Below are positions 1-8,888 of a stretch of DNA of 64,000 nt, one piece after another. Location: assembly GCF_023184515.1 (NCBI RefSeq), contig NZ_JAAHBP010000008.1:186001-250000 (forward strand), written 5' to 3'. Numbering within the stretch: the first letter of the stretch is position 1; the number at the start of each line of letters is the position of its first letter. A program made the translations under genes and the position numbers. A model generated the notes under the pieces. The model searched no databases, had not been told where the DNA came from, and saw nothing but the letters and a program-made list of their open reading frames with translations. The stretch comes from Streptomyces sp. D2-8. Its GTDB lineage: Bacteria; Actinomycetota; Actinomycetes; Streptomycetales; Streptomycetaceae.

Positions 1-1570
1 GCCATGGCCCACACGACTGGAACGGGCCGCCCGCCGGGGCGGCGCCGCCGGGCGCAACGCGGACCGTGACCTGGACGCCGTCTGCGCCCTGTTCGCCACC
101 GCGGCCCGCGCGGAGGAGCGCACCGGCGGCCGGGGCACCCTCAACTTCCTGGAGGAGATCGACGCCGAGGACATCGCCGCCGACACCCTCACACGGCGTG
201 CCGTACGCCCCGACGCCGTCCGCCTGATGACCGCGCACCGCTCCAAGGGCCTCCAGTGGCGCCTCGTGGTCGTCGCGGGCGTCCAAGAGGGCCTGTGGCC
301 GGACCTGCGCCGCCGCGGCTCCCTCCTGGAAGCCGACCGCATCGGCCGCGACGGACTCGCCGAGCCCCTCACCCCCGGTGCGTTGCTCGCCGAGGAACGC
401 CGCCTGTTCTACGTGGCCGCCACACGCGCGCGTGAACGCCTCGTCGTCACCGCGGTCAAGGCCCCCGCGGACGACGGCGACCAGCCCTCCCGCTTCCTGA
501 CCGAACTCGGCGTCGAACCCAAGGACGTCACAGGACGCCCCCGCCGCCCGCTGTCCGTCGCCGCACTCGTCGCCGAGCTGCGCGCCACCACGGTCGACCC
601 GCGCGTCTCCGACGCCCTCCGGGAGGCCGCCGCCCGCCGCCTGGCCCGGCTCGCCGCCCTCGCCGACGAGGACGGCCGCCCCTTGGTGCCGTCCGCGCAC
701 CCCTACCGCTGGTGGGGCATGTTCGAGCCGACCGAGTCCAAGGTGCCGCTGCGCGACCGCGACCAGCCCGTCGTGCTCTCCGGCAGCGCTCTCGACCAAC
801 TGGCCAACACCTGCGCCCTGCAGTGGTTCCTGGGCCGCGAGGTGAAGGCCGACGCGCCCGCGACCGCCGCCCAGGGCTTCGGCAACGTGGTGCACGTCCT
901 CGCCGACGAGGTCGCCTCCGGGCACACCCCGGCCGACCTCACTGTCCTCATGGAGCGCCTCGACTCCGTGTGGAACGCGCTGGCCTTCGACGCGCCGTGG
1001 AAGTCGGCCCAGGAGAAGGACAACGCGCGCGTGGCGCTCGAACGGTTCCTGCAGTGGCACGTCATGAACCGCACCGGGCGGACCCCGGTGGCCAGTGAGC
1101 ACGACTTCGACGTCACCCTCGAAGCGGGCGACTACCAGGTGCGCATCCGCGGCCAGATGGACCGGGTCGAGGCGGACGGCGACGGCCGCGCCTACGTGGT
1201 CGACTTCAAGACCGGAAAGCAGGCGCCCAGTTCCAAAGAAGTGGAGCGCCACCCGCAGCTCGCCGTCTACCAGCTGGCCGTCCGCGAGGGGGCCGTCGAC
1301 GAGGCCTTCGACGGCGTACGTCCGGAGCCGGGCGGCGCCGAACTCGTCCACCTCCGGCAGGGAGCGGCGAAGCGCGACGGCGGCGAGAGCCTGCCCAAGG
1401 TGCAGGCCCAGGAGCCACTGGAGGGGGAGTGGGTCGGCGACCTGCTCGCCACCGCCGCCGGCAAGGTCCTGGACGAACGGTTCACACCGACCGCCGGGCA
1501 GCACTGCACGCACTGCGCGTTCCGGGCCTCGTGCAGCGCGCGGCAGGAGGGGCGTCACGTCGTCGAGTGA
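1..1570 (+). CDS. adnA: AdnA-like helicase-nuclease subunit, 3' part
   Basis: The reading frame is open from the window edge, so the N-terminal motor is missing and about 522 C-terminal residues are visible. Helicase motif V (TAHRSKGLQW) is near 233 and motif VI (EERRLFYVAATRAR) near 395. A RecB/AddB-type nuclease domain follows, with VDFKTGK at about 1200 as the PD-(D/E)xK core. A cysteine in NTCALQW near 808, plus CTHCAFRASC at 1507-1536, form the four-cysteine Fe-S pattern seen in AddB and AdnA-type nucleases. In mycobacteria AdnA and AdnB form a heterodimer that resects double-strand breaks. The next gene, 91 bp downstream on the same strand, encodes the likely partner. The family is certain; the AdnA name rests on gene order and the Fe-S motif. 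Confidence 0.85.
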   Translation, partial: PWPTRLERAARRGGAAGRNADRDLDAVCALFATAARAEERTGGRGTLNFLEEIDAEDIAADTLTRRAVRPDAVRLMTAHRSKGLQWRLVVVAGVQEGLWPDLRRRGSLLEADRIGRDGLAEPLTPGALLAEERRLFYVAATRARERLVVTAVKAPADDGDQPSRFLTELGVEPKDVTGRPRRPLSVAALVAELRATTVDPRVSDALREAAARRLARLAALADEDGRPLVPSAHPYRWWGMFEPTESKVPLRDRDQPVVLSGSALDQLANTCALQWFLGREVKADAPATAAQGFGNVVHVLADEVASGHTPADLTVLMERLDSVWNALAFDAPWKSAQEKDNARVALERFLQWHVMNRTGRTPVASEHDFDVTLEAGDYQVRIRGQMDRVEADGDGRAYVVDFKTGKQAPSSKEVERHPQLAVYQLAVREGAVDEAFDGVRPEPGGAELVHLRQGAAKRDGGESLPKVQAQEPLEGEWVGDLLATAAGKVLDERFTPTAGQHCTHCAFRASCSARQEGRHVVE

Positions 1571-1661
1571 GTTATCGCACCACATGTGCTGACCTGCGCT
1601 TCTTCCTCCCCCCGAGGCCGGTTCGGTCACCACTGTCAGTGGCCGCCGCTAGCCTTTCGAT

Positions 1662-4600
1662 GTGCCCGCCCGAATCACCGATCCCGAGCAGCTCAAGGAG
1701 CTCCTCGGCATCCCGTTCACCCCGGAGCAGACGGCCTGCATCACCGCGCCGCCCGCCCCGCAGGTGATCGTGGCCGGAGCGGGCTCGGGCAAGACGACGG
1801 TGATGGCGGCACGCGTGGTGTGGCTGGTCGGCACCGGCCAGGTCGCCCCCGAGCAGGTGCTCGGCCTCACCTTCACCAACAAGGCCGCCGCCGAACTCGC
1901 CGAGCGCGTCCGCAAGGCGCTGGTCAAGGCCGGCGTCACCGACCCGGACGCCATCGACCCGGACAACCCGCCGGGCGAGCCGGTGATCTCCACGTACCAC
2001 GCCTTCGCGGGCCGCCTGCTGGCCGACCACGGCCTGCGCATCGGGCTGGAGCCCACGTCCCGGCTGCTCGCCGACGCCACCCGCTTCCAGCTCGCCGCGC
2101 GCGTCCTGCGCGAGGCCCCCGGGCCCTACCCGGCCCTTACCCGTTCCTTCCCGGACCTGGTAGGCGACCTCCTCGCCCTCGACGCCGAGCTCGCCGAGCA
2201 CCTCGTCCGCCCGGAGGCGCTGCGCGCGTACGACGCCGAACTGCTGCTGACCCTGCGGGGCGCCAAACTGAGCAACGCCGACCTGCGCAAGGTCCCCGAC
2301 GCGGCCGCCGCCCGGCGTGAACTCGCCGAGCTGGTCACCCGCTACCGGGCCGCCAAGCGCGAGCGGGACCTGCTCGACTTCGGCGACCAGATCGCCCTGT
2401 CGGCCCGGCTCGGCGGCATCCCCGAGGTGGGCAGCGTCCTGCGCGACGAGTTCCGGGTGGTCCTGCTCGACGAGTACCAGGACACGTCGGTCGCCCAACG
2501 CGTCCTCCTGGCGGGCCTGTTCGGCGAGGGCACCGGCCACCCGGTCACCGCCGTGGGCGACCCCTGCCAGGCGATCTACGGCTGGCGCGGCGCCTCCGTC
2601 GCCAACCTCGACGACTTCCCCGAGCACTTCGCCCACGCCGACGGCCGCCCCGCCACCCGCCAGTCCCTCAGCGAGAACCGCCGCAGCGGCGGCCGCCTCC
2701 TCGACCTCGCCAACGGCCTCGCGGCACCCCTGCGCGCCCTGCACGCGGGCGTGGAAGCCCTTCGCCCGGCCCCCGGCGCCGAACGCGACGGCATGGTCCG
2801 CTGCGCCCTGCTGCGCACCCACGCCGAGGAGCTCGACTGGGCCGCCGACTCCGTCGCCCACCTCGTACGGACCGGGACGGCACCCGGCGAGATCGCCGTC
2901 CTGTGCCGCACGGCGACCGACTTCGCCGAGATCCAGGGCGCCCTGGTCGCCCGAGACATCCCCGTCGAGGTCGTCGGCCTGTCCGGGCTGCTGCACCTGC
3001 CCGAGATCGCCGACCTCGTCGCCGTCTGCGAGGTCCTCCAGGACCCCGGCGCCAACGCCTCCCTGGTCCGCCTGCTCACCGGCCCGCGCTGGCGCATCGG
3101 CCCGCGCGACCTCGCCCTTCTGGGGCGGCGTGCCCGGCTCCTCGTGGCCCACGCGCGCGTGGCGGACGACGACGACCAGGACCGCCGCCTCGCCGAGGCC
3201 GTCGAGGGGGTCGACCCGTCCGAGGTGATCTCCCTCGCGGACGCCCTCGACACCTTCCTGGAGACACCGCTGGACGGCCGCGGGGACGACGACGGACTGC
3301 CGTTCTCACCCGACGCGCGCGTGCGCTTCGCCCGGCTGGCCACCGAACTGCGCGAGCTGCGCCGCTCCCTGGCCGACCCGCTGATGGACGTACTGCACCG
3401 CGTCCTCGCCGTCACCGGCCTGGAGGTGGAGCTGTCGGCGTCCCCGCATGCCCTGGCCGCCCGCCGCCGCGAGACCCTGTCCAACTTCCTGGATGTCGCC
3501 GCCTCCTTCGCCGCCGGCGACAACGAGGCGTCCCTGCTGGCCTTCCTCGGCTTCCTGCGCACGGCCGCCCAGTACGAGAAGGGGCTCGACAACGCCCTCC
3601 CGGGCGGCGAGAACACCGTCAAGGTGCTCACCGCGCACAAGTCCAAGGGCCTGGAGTGGGACGTCGTGGTCGTCCCCGGCCTGGTCACCGGCACCTTCCC
3701 CAGCAGCCAGGGTCGCGAGAAGTGGACCTCCCAGGGCAAGGTCCTGCCGCACGAGCTGCGCGGCGACGCCGACACCCTGCCCGACGTGGGGCCCTGGGAC
3801 GCCAAGGGCCTCAAGGCCTTCCACGAGGCCATGAAGGACCACCAGCACACCGAGGAACTCCGCCTCGGCTACGTCACCTTCACCCGCCCCCGCTCCCTCC
3901 TCCTGGGCTCCGGCCACTGGTGGGGCCGGACCCAGAAGAAGCGCCGGGGACCGTCCGCGTTCCTCCAAGCCCTCTACGAGCACTGCGAGGCCGGGTACGG
4001 CGAGGTCGAGGCCTGGGCGGACGAACCCGCCGAGGACGAGGAGAACCCGGCCCTGCACCAGGCGACGGCCGACCAGGTGTGGCCTCTGCCCCTGGACGAG
4101 GCGGCCCTCGCTCGGCGCCGCGCGGCCGCCGAGACCGTCCTGGCGCACCTGGAGGACCTCGCGTCCCACGAGGACGGGCACCCCGCGGCCGCGCACGACC
4201 CGGATGCCCTCGACGACCCGGAGTGGCCCCCGCCCCCCGAGGACGACGAGCCTCCGTACGACGAACCGGACCCGTTCGACGACGACCTCTTCGACGAGGG
4301 TTCCTTCGAAAAGGACCCCTTGGAAAGGGAGCCCTTCGGAGAGGACCCCTTCGAAGTCGCCGACAGGGAAGACCCGGCGGACCGGGACGCCCGTCCCGTG
4401 GTCCGCCCCACCGTCCCCCACCAGGCGGCCCCATCGGAGCCCCCGGCCGCCCGCCCACACCCCAGGGCCCCCGAGCGCCCAGGCTCCCGGGGCCGGGAAC
4501 GCCCGCACCTCACCCCGGAGGAAGCTCGCACCATCGCCTCCTGGGACCGCGACCTCGACGCCCTCACCGGTGAGCTCCTGCGCGCCCGCGACAGCGTCAC

Positions 4601-5276
4601 CGACGTCCCCCTCCCGGCGTCGCTCTCGGCGTCCCAGCTGCTGCGCCTGGCCGCAGACCCGGACGGTTTCGCCCAGGAGCTGGCCCGCCCCATGCCGCGC
4701 CCGCCCCAGCCCGCAGCCCGCCGGGGCACCCGCTTCCACGCCTGGGTCGAGGCCCGCTTCGAAGAGCTCACGCTGCCCATGCTGGAGCCGGAGGAGCTGC
4801 CCGGCAGCGAGGCCGAGATCGCCGACGAACGGGACCTGGAGGCCCTCAAGGACGCCTTCGAGCGCACCGAGTACGCGCACCGTACGCCGCACCGGGTGGA
4901 GGCCCCCTTCCAGCTCGCGATCGCCGGCCGGATCGTCCGGGGTCGCATCGACGCCGTCTACAAGGAGGGCGACGGGCAGGACGCGAGGTACGAGATCGTC
5001 GACTGGAAGACCAACCGCTCCCGCACCGCCGACCCGCTCCAGCTCGCCGTCTACCGCCTGGCCTGGGCCGAGCAGCAGGGCGTGCCCCCGGAGTCGGTCA
5101 CGGCCGCGTTCCTGTACGTGCGCACCGGGGAGGTCGTACACCCGGAGGAGCTGCCGGACCGCGCCGCCCTGGAGAAGCTGCTGCTGGAAGTGCCGCCCGG
5201 TGGGGAGACCGGCGCGGAAACGAGTGCGGAGCCCGGTGAGGAACCGCACTCCGAGGACGCCCGTGCGGGCCGATAG
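1662..5276 (+). CDS. adnB: AdnB-like UvrD/Rep helicase with C-terminal RecB-type nuclease
   Basis: 1204 residues from a GTG start. The SF1A motor is intact: Walker A AGAGSGKTT near residue 38, DEYQD near 269, GDPCQAIYGWRG near 298, motif V TAHKSKGLEWD near 656, motif VI YVTFTRPR near 735. The nuclease domain shows IVDWKTNRS near 1111 followed by LQLAVYRLAW, the usual RecB-family motifs. Between motor and nuclease lies an unusual linker (about 830-945) rich in D, E and P, with near-repeats such as EKDPLEREPFGEDPF. An intact motor here with an upstream nuclease partner fits the lead AdnB subunit of a double-strand-break resection machine. Actinobacterial AdnB proteins are usually near 1100 residues, so the linker explains the extra length. 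Confidence 0.9.
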   Translation: MPARITDPEQLKELLGIPFTPEQTACITAPPAPQVIVAGAGSGKTTVMAARVVWLVGTGQVAPEQVLGLTFTNKAAAELAERVRKALVKAGVTDPDAIDPDNPPGEPVISTYHAFAGRLLADHGLRIGLEPTSRLLADATRFQLAARVLREAPGPYPALTRSFPDLVGDLLALDAELAEHLVRPEALRAYDAELLLTLRGAKLSNADLRKVPDAAAARRELAELVTRYRAAKRERDLLDFGDQIALSARLGGIPEVGSVLRDEFRVVLLDEYQDTSVAQRVLLAGLFGEGTGHPVTAVGDPCQAIYGWRGASVANLDDFPEHFAHADGRPATRQSLSENRRSGGRLLDLANGLAAPLRALHAGVEALRPAPGAERDGMVRCALLRTHAEELDWAADSVAHLVRTGTAPGEIAVLCRTATDFAEIQGALVARDIPVEVVGLSGLLHLPEIADLVAVCEVLQDPGANASLVRLLTGPRWRIGPRDLALLGRRARLLVAHARVADDDDQDRRLAEAVEGVDPSEVISLADALDTFLETPLDGRGDDDGLPFSPDARVRFARLATELRELRRSLADPLMDVLHRVLAVTGLEVELSASPHALAARRRETLSNFLDVAASFAAGDNEASLLAFLGFLRTAAQYEKGLDNALPGGENTVKVLTAHKSKGLEWDVVVVPGLVTGTFPSSQGREKWTSQGKVLPHELRGDADTLPDVGPWDAKGLKAFHEAMKDHQHTEELRLGYVTFTRPRSLLLGSGHWWGRTQKKRRGPSAFLQALYEHCEAGYGEVEAWADEPAEDEENPALHQATADQVWPLPLDEAALARRRAAAETVLAHLEDLASHEDGHPAAAHDPDALDDPEWPPPPEDDEPPYDEPDPFDDDLFDEGSFEKDPLEREPFGEDPFEVADREDPADRDARPVVRPTVPHQAAPSEPPAARPHPRAPERPGSRGRERPHLTPEEARTIASWDRDLDALTGELLRARDSVTDVPLPASLSASQLLRLAADPDGFAQELARPMPRPPQPAARRGTRFHAWVEARFEELTLPMLEPEELPGSEAEIADERDLEALKDAFERTEYAHRTPHRVEAPFQLAIAGRIVRGRIDAVYKEGDGQDARYEIVDWKTNRSRTADPLQLAVYRLAWAEQQGVPPESVTAAFLYVRTGEVVHPEELPDRAALEKLLLEVPPGGETGAETSAEPGEEPHSEDARAGR

Positions 5277-5286
5277 GCTCGTGACC

Positions 5287-6690
5287 ATGAGCCAGACCCC
5301 GGACAGCGTCGTCCGTACGTACATCCAGCAGCACCGCGCCGCCTTCCTCGACGACCTCGCCGAGTGGCTGCGCATCCCGTCGGTGTCCGCCCAGCCGGAC
5401 CACGCGCCCGACGTACGACGCAGCGCCGACTGGCTCGCCGCCAAGCTGAAGGAGACCGGCTTCCCGACGGCCGAGGTCTGGCAGACCCCGGGCGCGCCCG
5501 CCGTCTTCGCCGAGTGGCCCTGCGACGACCCGCAGGCGCCCACGGTGCTGGTCTACGGCCACCACGACGTGCAGCCCGCCGCCCGGGAGGACGGCTGGGA
5601 CAGCGAGCCCTTCGAGCCGGTTGTGCGCGAGAGGCGCCTCTACGCGCGCGGGGCGGCCGACGACAAGGGCCAGGTGTTCTTCCACACCCTCGGCGTCCGC
5701 GCCCACCTCGCCGCCACGGGCCGCAGCACCCCGGCCGTGCACCTCAAGCTGATCGTCGAGGGCGAGGAGGAATCCGGCTCGCCGCACTTCCGGGCCCTGG
5801 TCGAGCGGCACGCCGAGCGGCTGGCCGCCGATGCCGTGATCGTTTCCGACACCGGCATGTGGTCCGAGGACACCCCCACGGTGTGCACCGGCATGCGCGG
5901 CCTCGCCGAGTGCGAGATACGCCTGCACGGTCCCGACCAGGACATCCACTCCGGCTCCTTCGGCGGCGCGGTGCCCAACCCGGCGACGGCCGCCGCCCGC
6001 CTGGTCGCCGCCCTGCACGACGAGCACGCGCGCGTGGCGATCCCCGGCTTCTACGACGGCGTCGTCGAACTCACCGAACGCGAGCGCGAGCTCCTCGCCG
6101 AACTGCCCTTCGACGAGCAGCAGTGGCTGCGCACGGCCAAGTCGTACGCCGCCCAGGGGGAGGCCGGGTACACCACCCTGGAGCGGATCTGGGCCCGGCC
6201 CACCGCGGAGGTCAACGGCATCGGCGGTGGCTACCAGGGCCCCGGCAGCAAGACCATCATCCCCTCCGCCGCCATGGTGAAGCTGTCCTTCCGCCTGGTG
6301 GCGGGCCAGGATCCCGGCCATGTGGAGAAGGCCGTCCGCGCCTGGGCCGCGCAGCAGGTGCCGCCCGGGATCCGCTGCGACATCACGTTCAGCGGGGCCA
6401 CGCGCCCGTGCCTGACCCCGCTGGACCACCCGGCTCTCCGGTCGGTCACCCGCGCCATGGGCCGGGCCTTCGAGAAGCCGGTCCGCTTCACCCGCGAGGG
6501 CGGCTCCGGGCCGGCGGCGGACCTTCAGGACGTCCTCGGCGCCCCGGTGCTGTTCCTGGGGATCTCCGTCCCCTCGGACGGCTGGCACGCTCCGAACGAG
6601 AAAGTCGAACTCGACCTCCTCCTCAAGGGTGTCGAGACCACCGCGTACCTGTGGGGTGACCTCGCCGAGAACTGGCGCCATGCACCCTGA
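5287..6690 (+). CDS. M20-family dipeptidase / metallopeptidase
   Basis: 467 residues, cytoplasmic. The ATG at 5287 has AGG 9 nt upstream; a GTG six bases earlier is also possible, but the frame further upstream is shadow sequence inside the helicase gene. Zinc-site motifs of the M20 peptidase family are clear: VYGHHDVQPA near residue 90, ARGAADDKGQ near 120 and EGEEESGSPHF near 155. NGIGGGYQGPGSKTIIP belongs to the dimerization/lid part, and the last histidine motif is GWHAPNEKV near 435. It probably hydrolyses dipeptides or N-acyl amino acids; the sequence does not fix the substrate. It starts 10 bp after the adnB-like gene, so co-transcription is likely, although no functional link is known. 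Confidence 0.9.
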   Translation: MSQTPDSVVRTYIQQHRAAFLDDLAEWLRIPSVSAQPDHAPDVRRSADWLAAKLKETGFPTAEVWQTPGAPAVFAEWPCDDPQAPTVLVYGHHDVQPAAREDGWDSEPFEPVVRERRLYARGAADDKGQVFFHTLGVRAHLAATGRSTPAVHLKLIVEGEEESGSPHFRALVERHAERLAADAVIVSDTGMWSEDTPTVCTGMRGLAECEIRLHGPDQDIHSGSFGGAVPNPATAAARLVAALHDEHARVAIPGFYDGVVELTERERELLAELPFDEQQWLRTAKSYAAQGEAGYTTLERIWARPTAEVNGIGGGYQGPGSKTIIPSAAMVKLSFRLVAGQDPGHVEKAVRAWAAQQVPPGIRCDITFSGATRPCLTPLDHPALRSVTRAMGRAFEKPVRFTREGGSGPAADLQDVLGAPVLFLGISVPSDGWHAPNEKVELDLLLKGVETTAYLWGDLAENWRHAP

Positions 6691-6847
6691 GCATCCCGTA
6701 CGGTCCGGACCGGCCACGCGCGCGGGGCACACTGGAAGCGCCGCCCCCGCACCGCCCGAGCCCGCCGGACCCGGTCGCCTCCCGCCGTACGTCCCGCTGA
6801 ACCGCCTGCCGAACCCGACCGTTCCACCGGGGGAGTTGGAAGCACCC

Positions 6848-7792
6848 GTGACCACCTGGACCGACCACAACGCCGACCGCCCCATCTCGCTCACCGCTTC
6901 GAGCGGCATCGACCGGGCCGCCCACCACCGGCTCGACGAGGCCTGGCTCGCGGCGGCGTGGAGCCACCCCACGACGCGCTGCTTCGTGGTCTCCGGCGGA
7001 CAGGTCCTCATCGACGAGACGGCGGACGGACGCACCGAACTCGTCATGACCCCCTCATTCGAGGCTCCCCTCACCGAGGCACACCGCTACTTCCTCGGCA
7101 TCGACGAGGACGGCGTCAGCTACTTCGCCCTCCAGAAGGACTCCCTGCCCGGCCGGATGGACCAGTCGGCGCGCCCGGCGGGGCTGCGCGAGGCGGGTCT
7201 GCTGCTGTCGGCCCGCGACGTGGGCCTGATGGTGCACGCGGTGGGCCTGGAGAACTGGCAGCGCACGCACCGTTTCTGCTCGCGCTGCGGAGAGCGCACC
7301 GTCATCGCCGCCGCCGGACACATCCGCCGCTGCCAGGCCTGCGGCGCGGAGCACTACCCGCGCACGGACCCCGCAGTGATCATGGCCGTGACCGACGAGG
7401 ACGACCGCATCCTGCTCGGCCGCCAGGTCCACTGGCCCGAGGGCCGCTTCTCGACGCTGGCGGGCTTCGTCGAGCCCGGCGAGTCCATCGAGCAGTCGGT
7501 GCGCCGCGAGGTCCACGAGGAGGTCGGCATCAGCGTCGGCGAGGTCGAGTACGTCGCCAGCCAGCCCTGGCCCTTCCCGTCCAGCCTCATGCTGGGCTTC
7601 ATGGCCCGCGCCACCTCGACCGAGATCGACGTCGACGGCGACGAGATCCACGAGGCCCGCTGGTTCTCCCGCGAGGAACTGCGCGCCGCCTTCGAGTCCG
7701 GCGAGATGCTCCCGCCCTACGGCATCTCGATCGCGGCCCGCCTGATCGAGCTCTGGTACGGCAAGCCGCTCCCGACCCGGAGCGTCGCCTGA
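6848..7792 (+). CDS. nudC: NAD(+) diphosphatase (NudC-type Nudix hydrolase)
   Basis: 314 residues from the GTG at 6848, chosen because GGAAG lies 5 nt before it; the frame is open further back into the dipeptidase gene. The order is that of NudC: an N-terminal domain, a zinc ribbon (FCSRCGERT then RRCQACGAEHYPRTDPAVI), and a Nudix domain with box residues GFVEPGESIEQ then REVHEEVGI. SQPWPFPSSLMLGF, which follows, is the SQPWPFPxS signature that separates NADH diphosphatases from other Nudix enzymes. Such enzymes cleave NAD(H) to NMN(H) plus AMP, and some remove NAD caps from RNA. The gene lies between the peptidase and a methyltransferase gene on the same strand. Confidence 0.95.
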   Translation: MTTWTDHNADRPISLTASSGIDRAAHHRLDEAWLAAAWSHPTTRCFVVSGGQVLIDETADGRTELVMTPSFEAPLTEAHRYFLGIDEDGVSYFALQKDSLPGRMDQSARPAGLREAGLLLSARDVGLMVHAVGLENWQRTHRFCSRCGERTVIAAAGHIRRCQACGAEHYPRTDPAVIMAVTDEDDRILLGRQVHWPEGRFSTLAGFVEPGESIEQSVRREVHEEVGISVGEVEYVASQPWPFPSSLMLGFMARATSTEIDVDGDEIHEARWFSREELRAAFESGEMLPPYGISIAARLIELWYGKPLPTRSVA

Positions 7793-7803
7793 CGGAGGCG
7801 CGG

Positions 7804-8421
7804 GTGAACGACCCGTACTGGAACCACAACGTCCATCATCATCCGGCGGTGCTGGCGGCCGTTCCGGACGGCTGCCGCACGGCCCTGGACGCCGGCTGCG
7901 GCGACGGGCTGCTCGCCCGCAAGCTGGCGGCACGGTCGGTATCCGTCACGGGCGTCGACCGGTCGCCGGAGATGATCGAGCTCGCCCGCGGGCACGCGTA
8001 CGTGCCCGGCAACGTCACCTACCTGGAGGCGGACTACCTCGTCGACGGGACCTTGCCGGAGAACGCGTACGACTTCGTCAGCGCGGTCGCCGTGGTGCAC
8101 CACGCGCCCTTCGAGGAGGCGGTCATCCGCCTCACCCGGCTCACCGCACCCGGCGGACGCCTGGTGATCGTCGGCCTGGCGGCCAACCGGACGCCCCTGG
8201 ACTGGCTCATCAGCGCGTGCGGCGTGCCCGCGAGCCGGCTGCTCGCCCGGCGGCGCGGCGGCACGCGCGGTCCGGCCGGCATGCCGATGGAAGACGCGTA
8301 CATGTCCTGGAGACAGGTCCGGCAGGCGGTCCACCGACTGCTGCCCGGCTGCGACTACCGCCGCACGCTGCTGTGGCGCTACGTCGTGGTGTGGGACAGA
8401 CCACGAGAAGGCGGCCCCTGA
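7804..8421 (+). CDS. SAM-dependent class I methyltransferase
   Basis: 205 residues from the GTG at 7804, with GGAGG 5 nt upstream and only 11 bp after nudC, so probably one transcript. ALDAGCGDGLLARKL is motif I of the SAM fold, VTGVDRSPEMIELAR supplies the acidic loop that binds the ribose, and APGGRLVIVGL is the motif III strand. It resembles small ubiquinone/menaquinone- or type-11-like methyltransferases. The substrate cannot be read from the sequence. Its 3' end forms one arm of the terminator shared with the convergent mycoredoxin gene. Confidence 0.85.
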   Translation: MNDPYWNHNVHHHPAVLAAVPDGCRTALDAGCGDGLLARKLAARSVSVTGVDRSPEMIELARGHAYVPGNVTYLEADYLVDGTLPENAYDFVSAVAVVHHAPFEEAVIRLTRLTAPGGRLVIVGLAANRTPLDWLISACGVPASRLLARRRGGTRGPAGMPMEDAYMSWRQVRQAVHRLLPGCDYRRTLLWRYVVVWDRPREGGP

Positions 8422-8442
8422 GCTGCCCCAGGAGCCGCCTTC
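8407..8442. terminator. Bidirectional terminator between methyltransferase and mycoredoxin genes
   Basis: GAAGGCGGC (8407-8415) pairs with GCCGCCTTC (8434-8442), and an inner CCTG/CAGG pairing extends the hairpin. It overlaps the last codons of the methyltransferase gene and lies just past the mycoredoxin stop on the other strand. Confidence 0.7.
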
Positions 8443-8462
8443 CCCGCACAAGCACGCGGCGA

Positions 8463-8705
8463 CTAGACGCCGATCTTCTGCTTCACCTGAGCCAGCGAGG
8501 GGTTCGTGAGCGTCGAGCCGTCCGGGAACAGGACGGTGGGCACCGTCTGGTTTCCGCCATTCGCCTTCTCCACGAACGCCGCGGAATCCGGGTCCTGCTC
8601 GATGTTGATCTCGGTGTACGCGATGCCCTCGCGGTCCATCTGGCTCTTCAGCCGGCGGCAGTAGCCGCACCACGTGGTGCTGTACATCGTCACAGTGCCC
8701 AGCAT
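8463..8705 (-). CDS. mrx1: Mycoredoxin (glutaredoxin-like, CGYC)
   Basis: 80 residues, a glutaredoxin fold with active-site CGYC in YSTTWCGYCRRLK (about residues 9-21) and the conserved TVPTVLFPDG cis-proline segment. Actinobacterial proteins of this length and motif are mycoredoxins, which reduce mycothiol mixed disulfides in the cytoplasm. The ATG at 8705 is preceded by AAGGAG. Upstream on the same strand is GGGAAT, 18 nt, GTT, the SigR promoter pattern also found before sigR in this window. Thiol-stress induction by SigR is therefore likely. The gene faces the methyltransferase tail to tail and is divergent from uvrD2. Confidence 0.93.
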   Translation of the reverse strand: MLGTVTMYSTTWCGYCRRLKSQMDREGIAYTEINIEQDPDSAAFVEKANGGNQTVPTVLFPDGSTLTNPSLAQVKQKIGV

Positions 8706-8753
8706 GTCTCTCGTGCTCCTTCGGTGGCTCGGGGCGGGTGGTCGCTGTGGTGG

Positions 8754-8780
8754 AACGTATGTGAAAGGTCCACCATTCCC
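8754..8780 (-). promoter_or_regulatory. SigR-type promoter of the mycoredoxin gene
   Basis: Read on the minus strand: GGGAAT (8780-8775), 18-nt spacer (8774-8757), GTT (8756-8754). This equals the pattern before sigR at 45042-45068 in both boxes and spacer length. The start codon lies about 50 nt downstream. Confidence 0.85.
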
Positions 8781-8840
8781 GGTCCCCGGGGCCGGCCCGA
8801 CGTGACGCCTGCCGCATTGGTACGACTATCAGTGCCTGCC

Positions 8841-8849
8841 TGTGGACAA
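8841..8849 (-). promoter_or_regulatory. Perfect DnaA-box sequence upstream of uvrD2
   Basis: TGTGGACAA is the reverse complement of TTGTCCACA, the preferred Streptomyces DnaA box. It lies 39 bp before the uvrD2 start. It is isolated, so it is not an origin; it may be a DnaA titration or regulatory site, or chance. Confidence 0.4.
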
Positions 8850-8888
8850 CCGGCGCAGCCGTCTCGCGCGACCTGGCAGCATGGCCGT

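Noticed and set aside
4204..5286. N-terminal extension of the M20 dipeptidase
   Set aside because: The upstream part of the frame is the AdnB-like gene read in another frame, with low-complexity S/P/R composition; the family N terminus starts at MSQTPDS.
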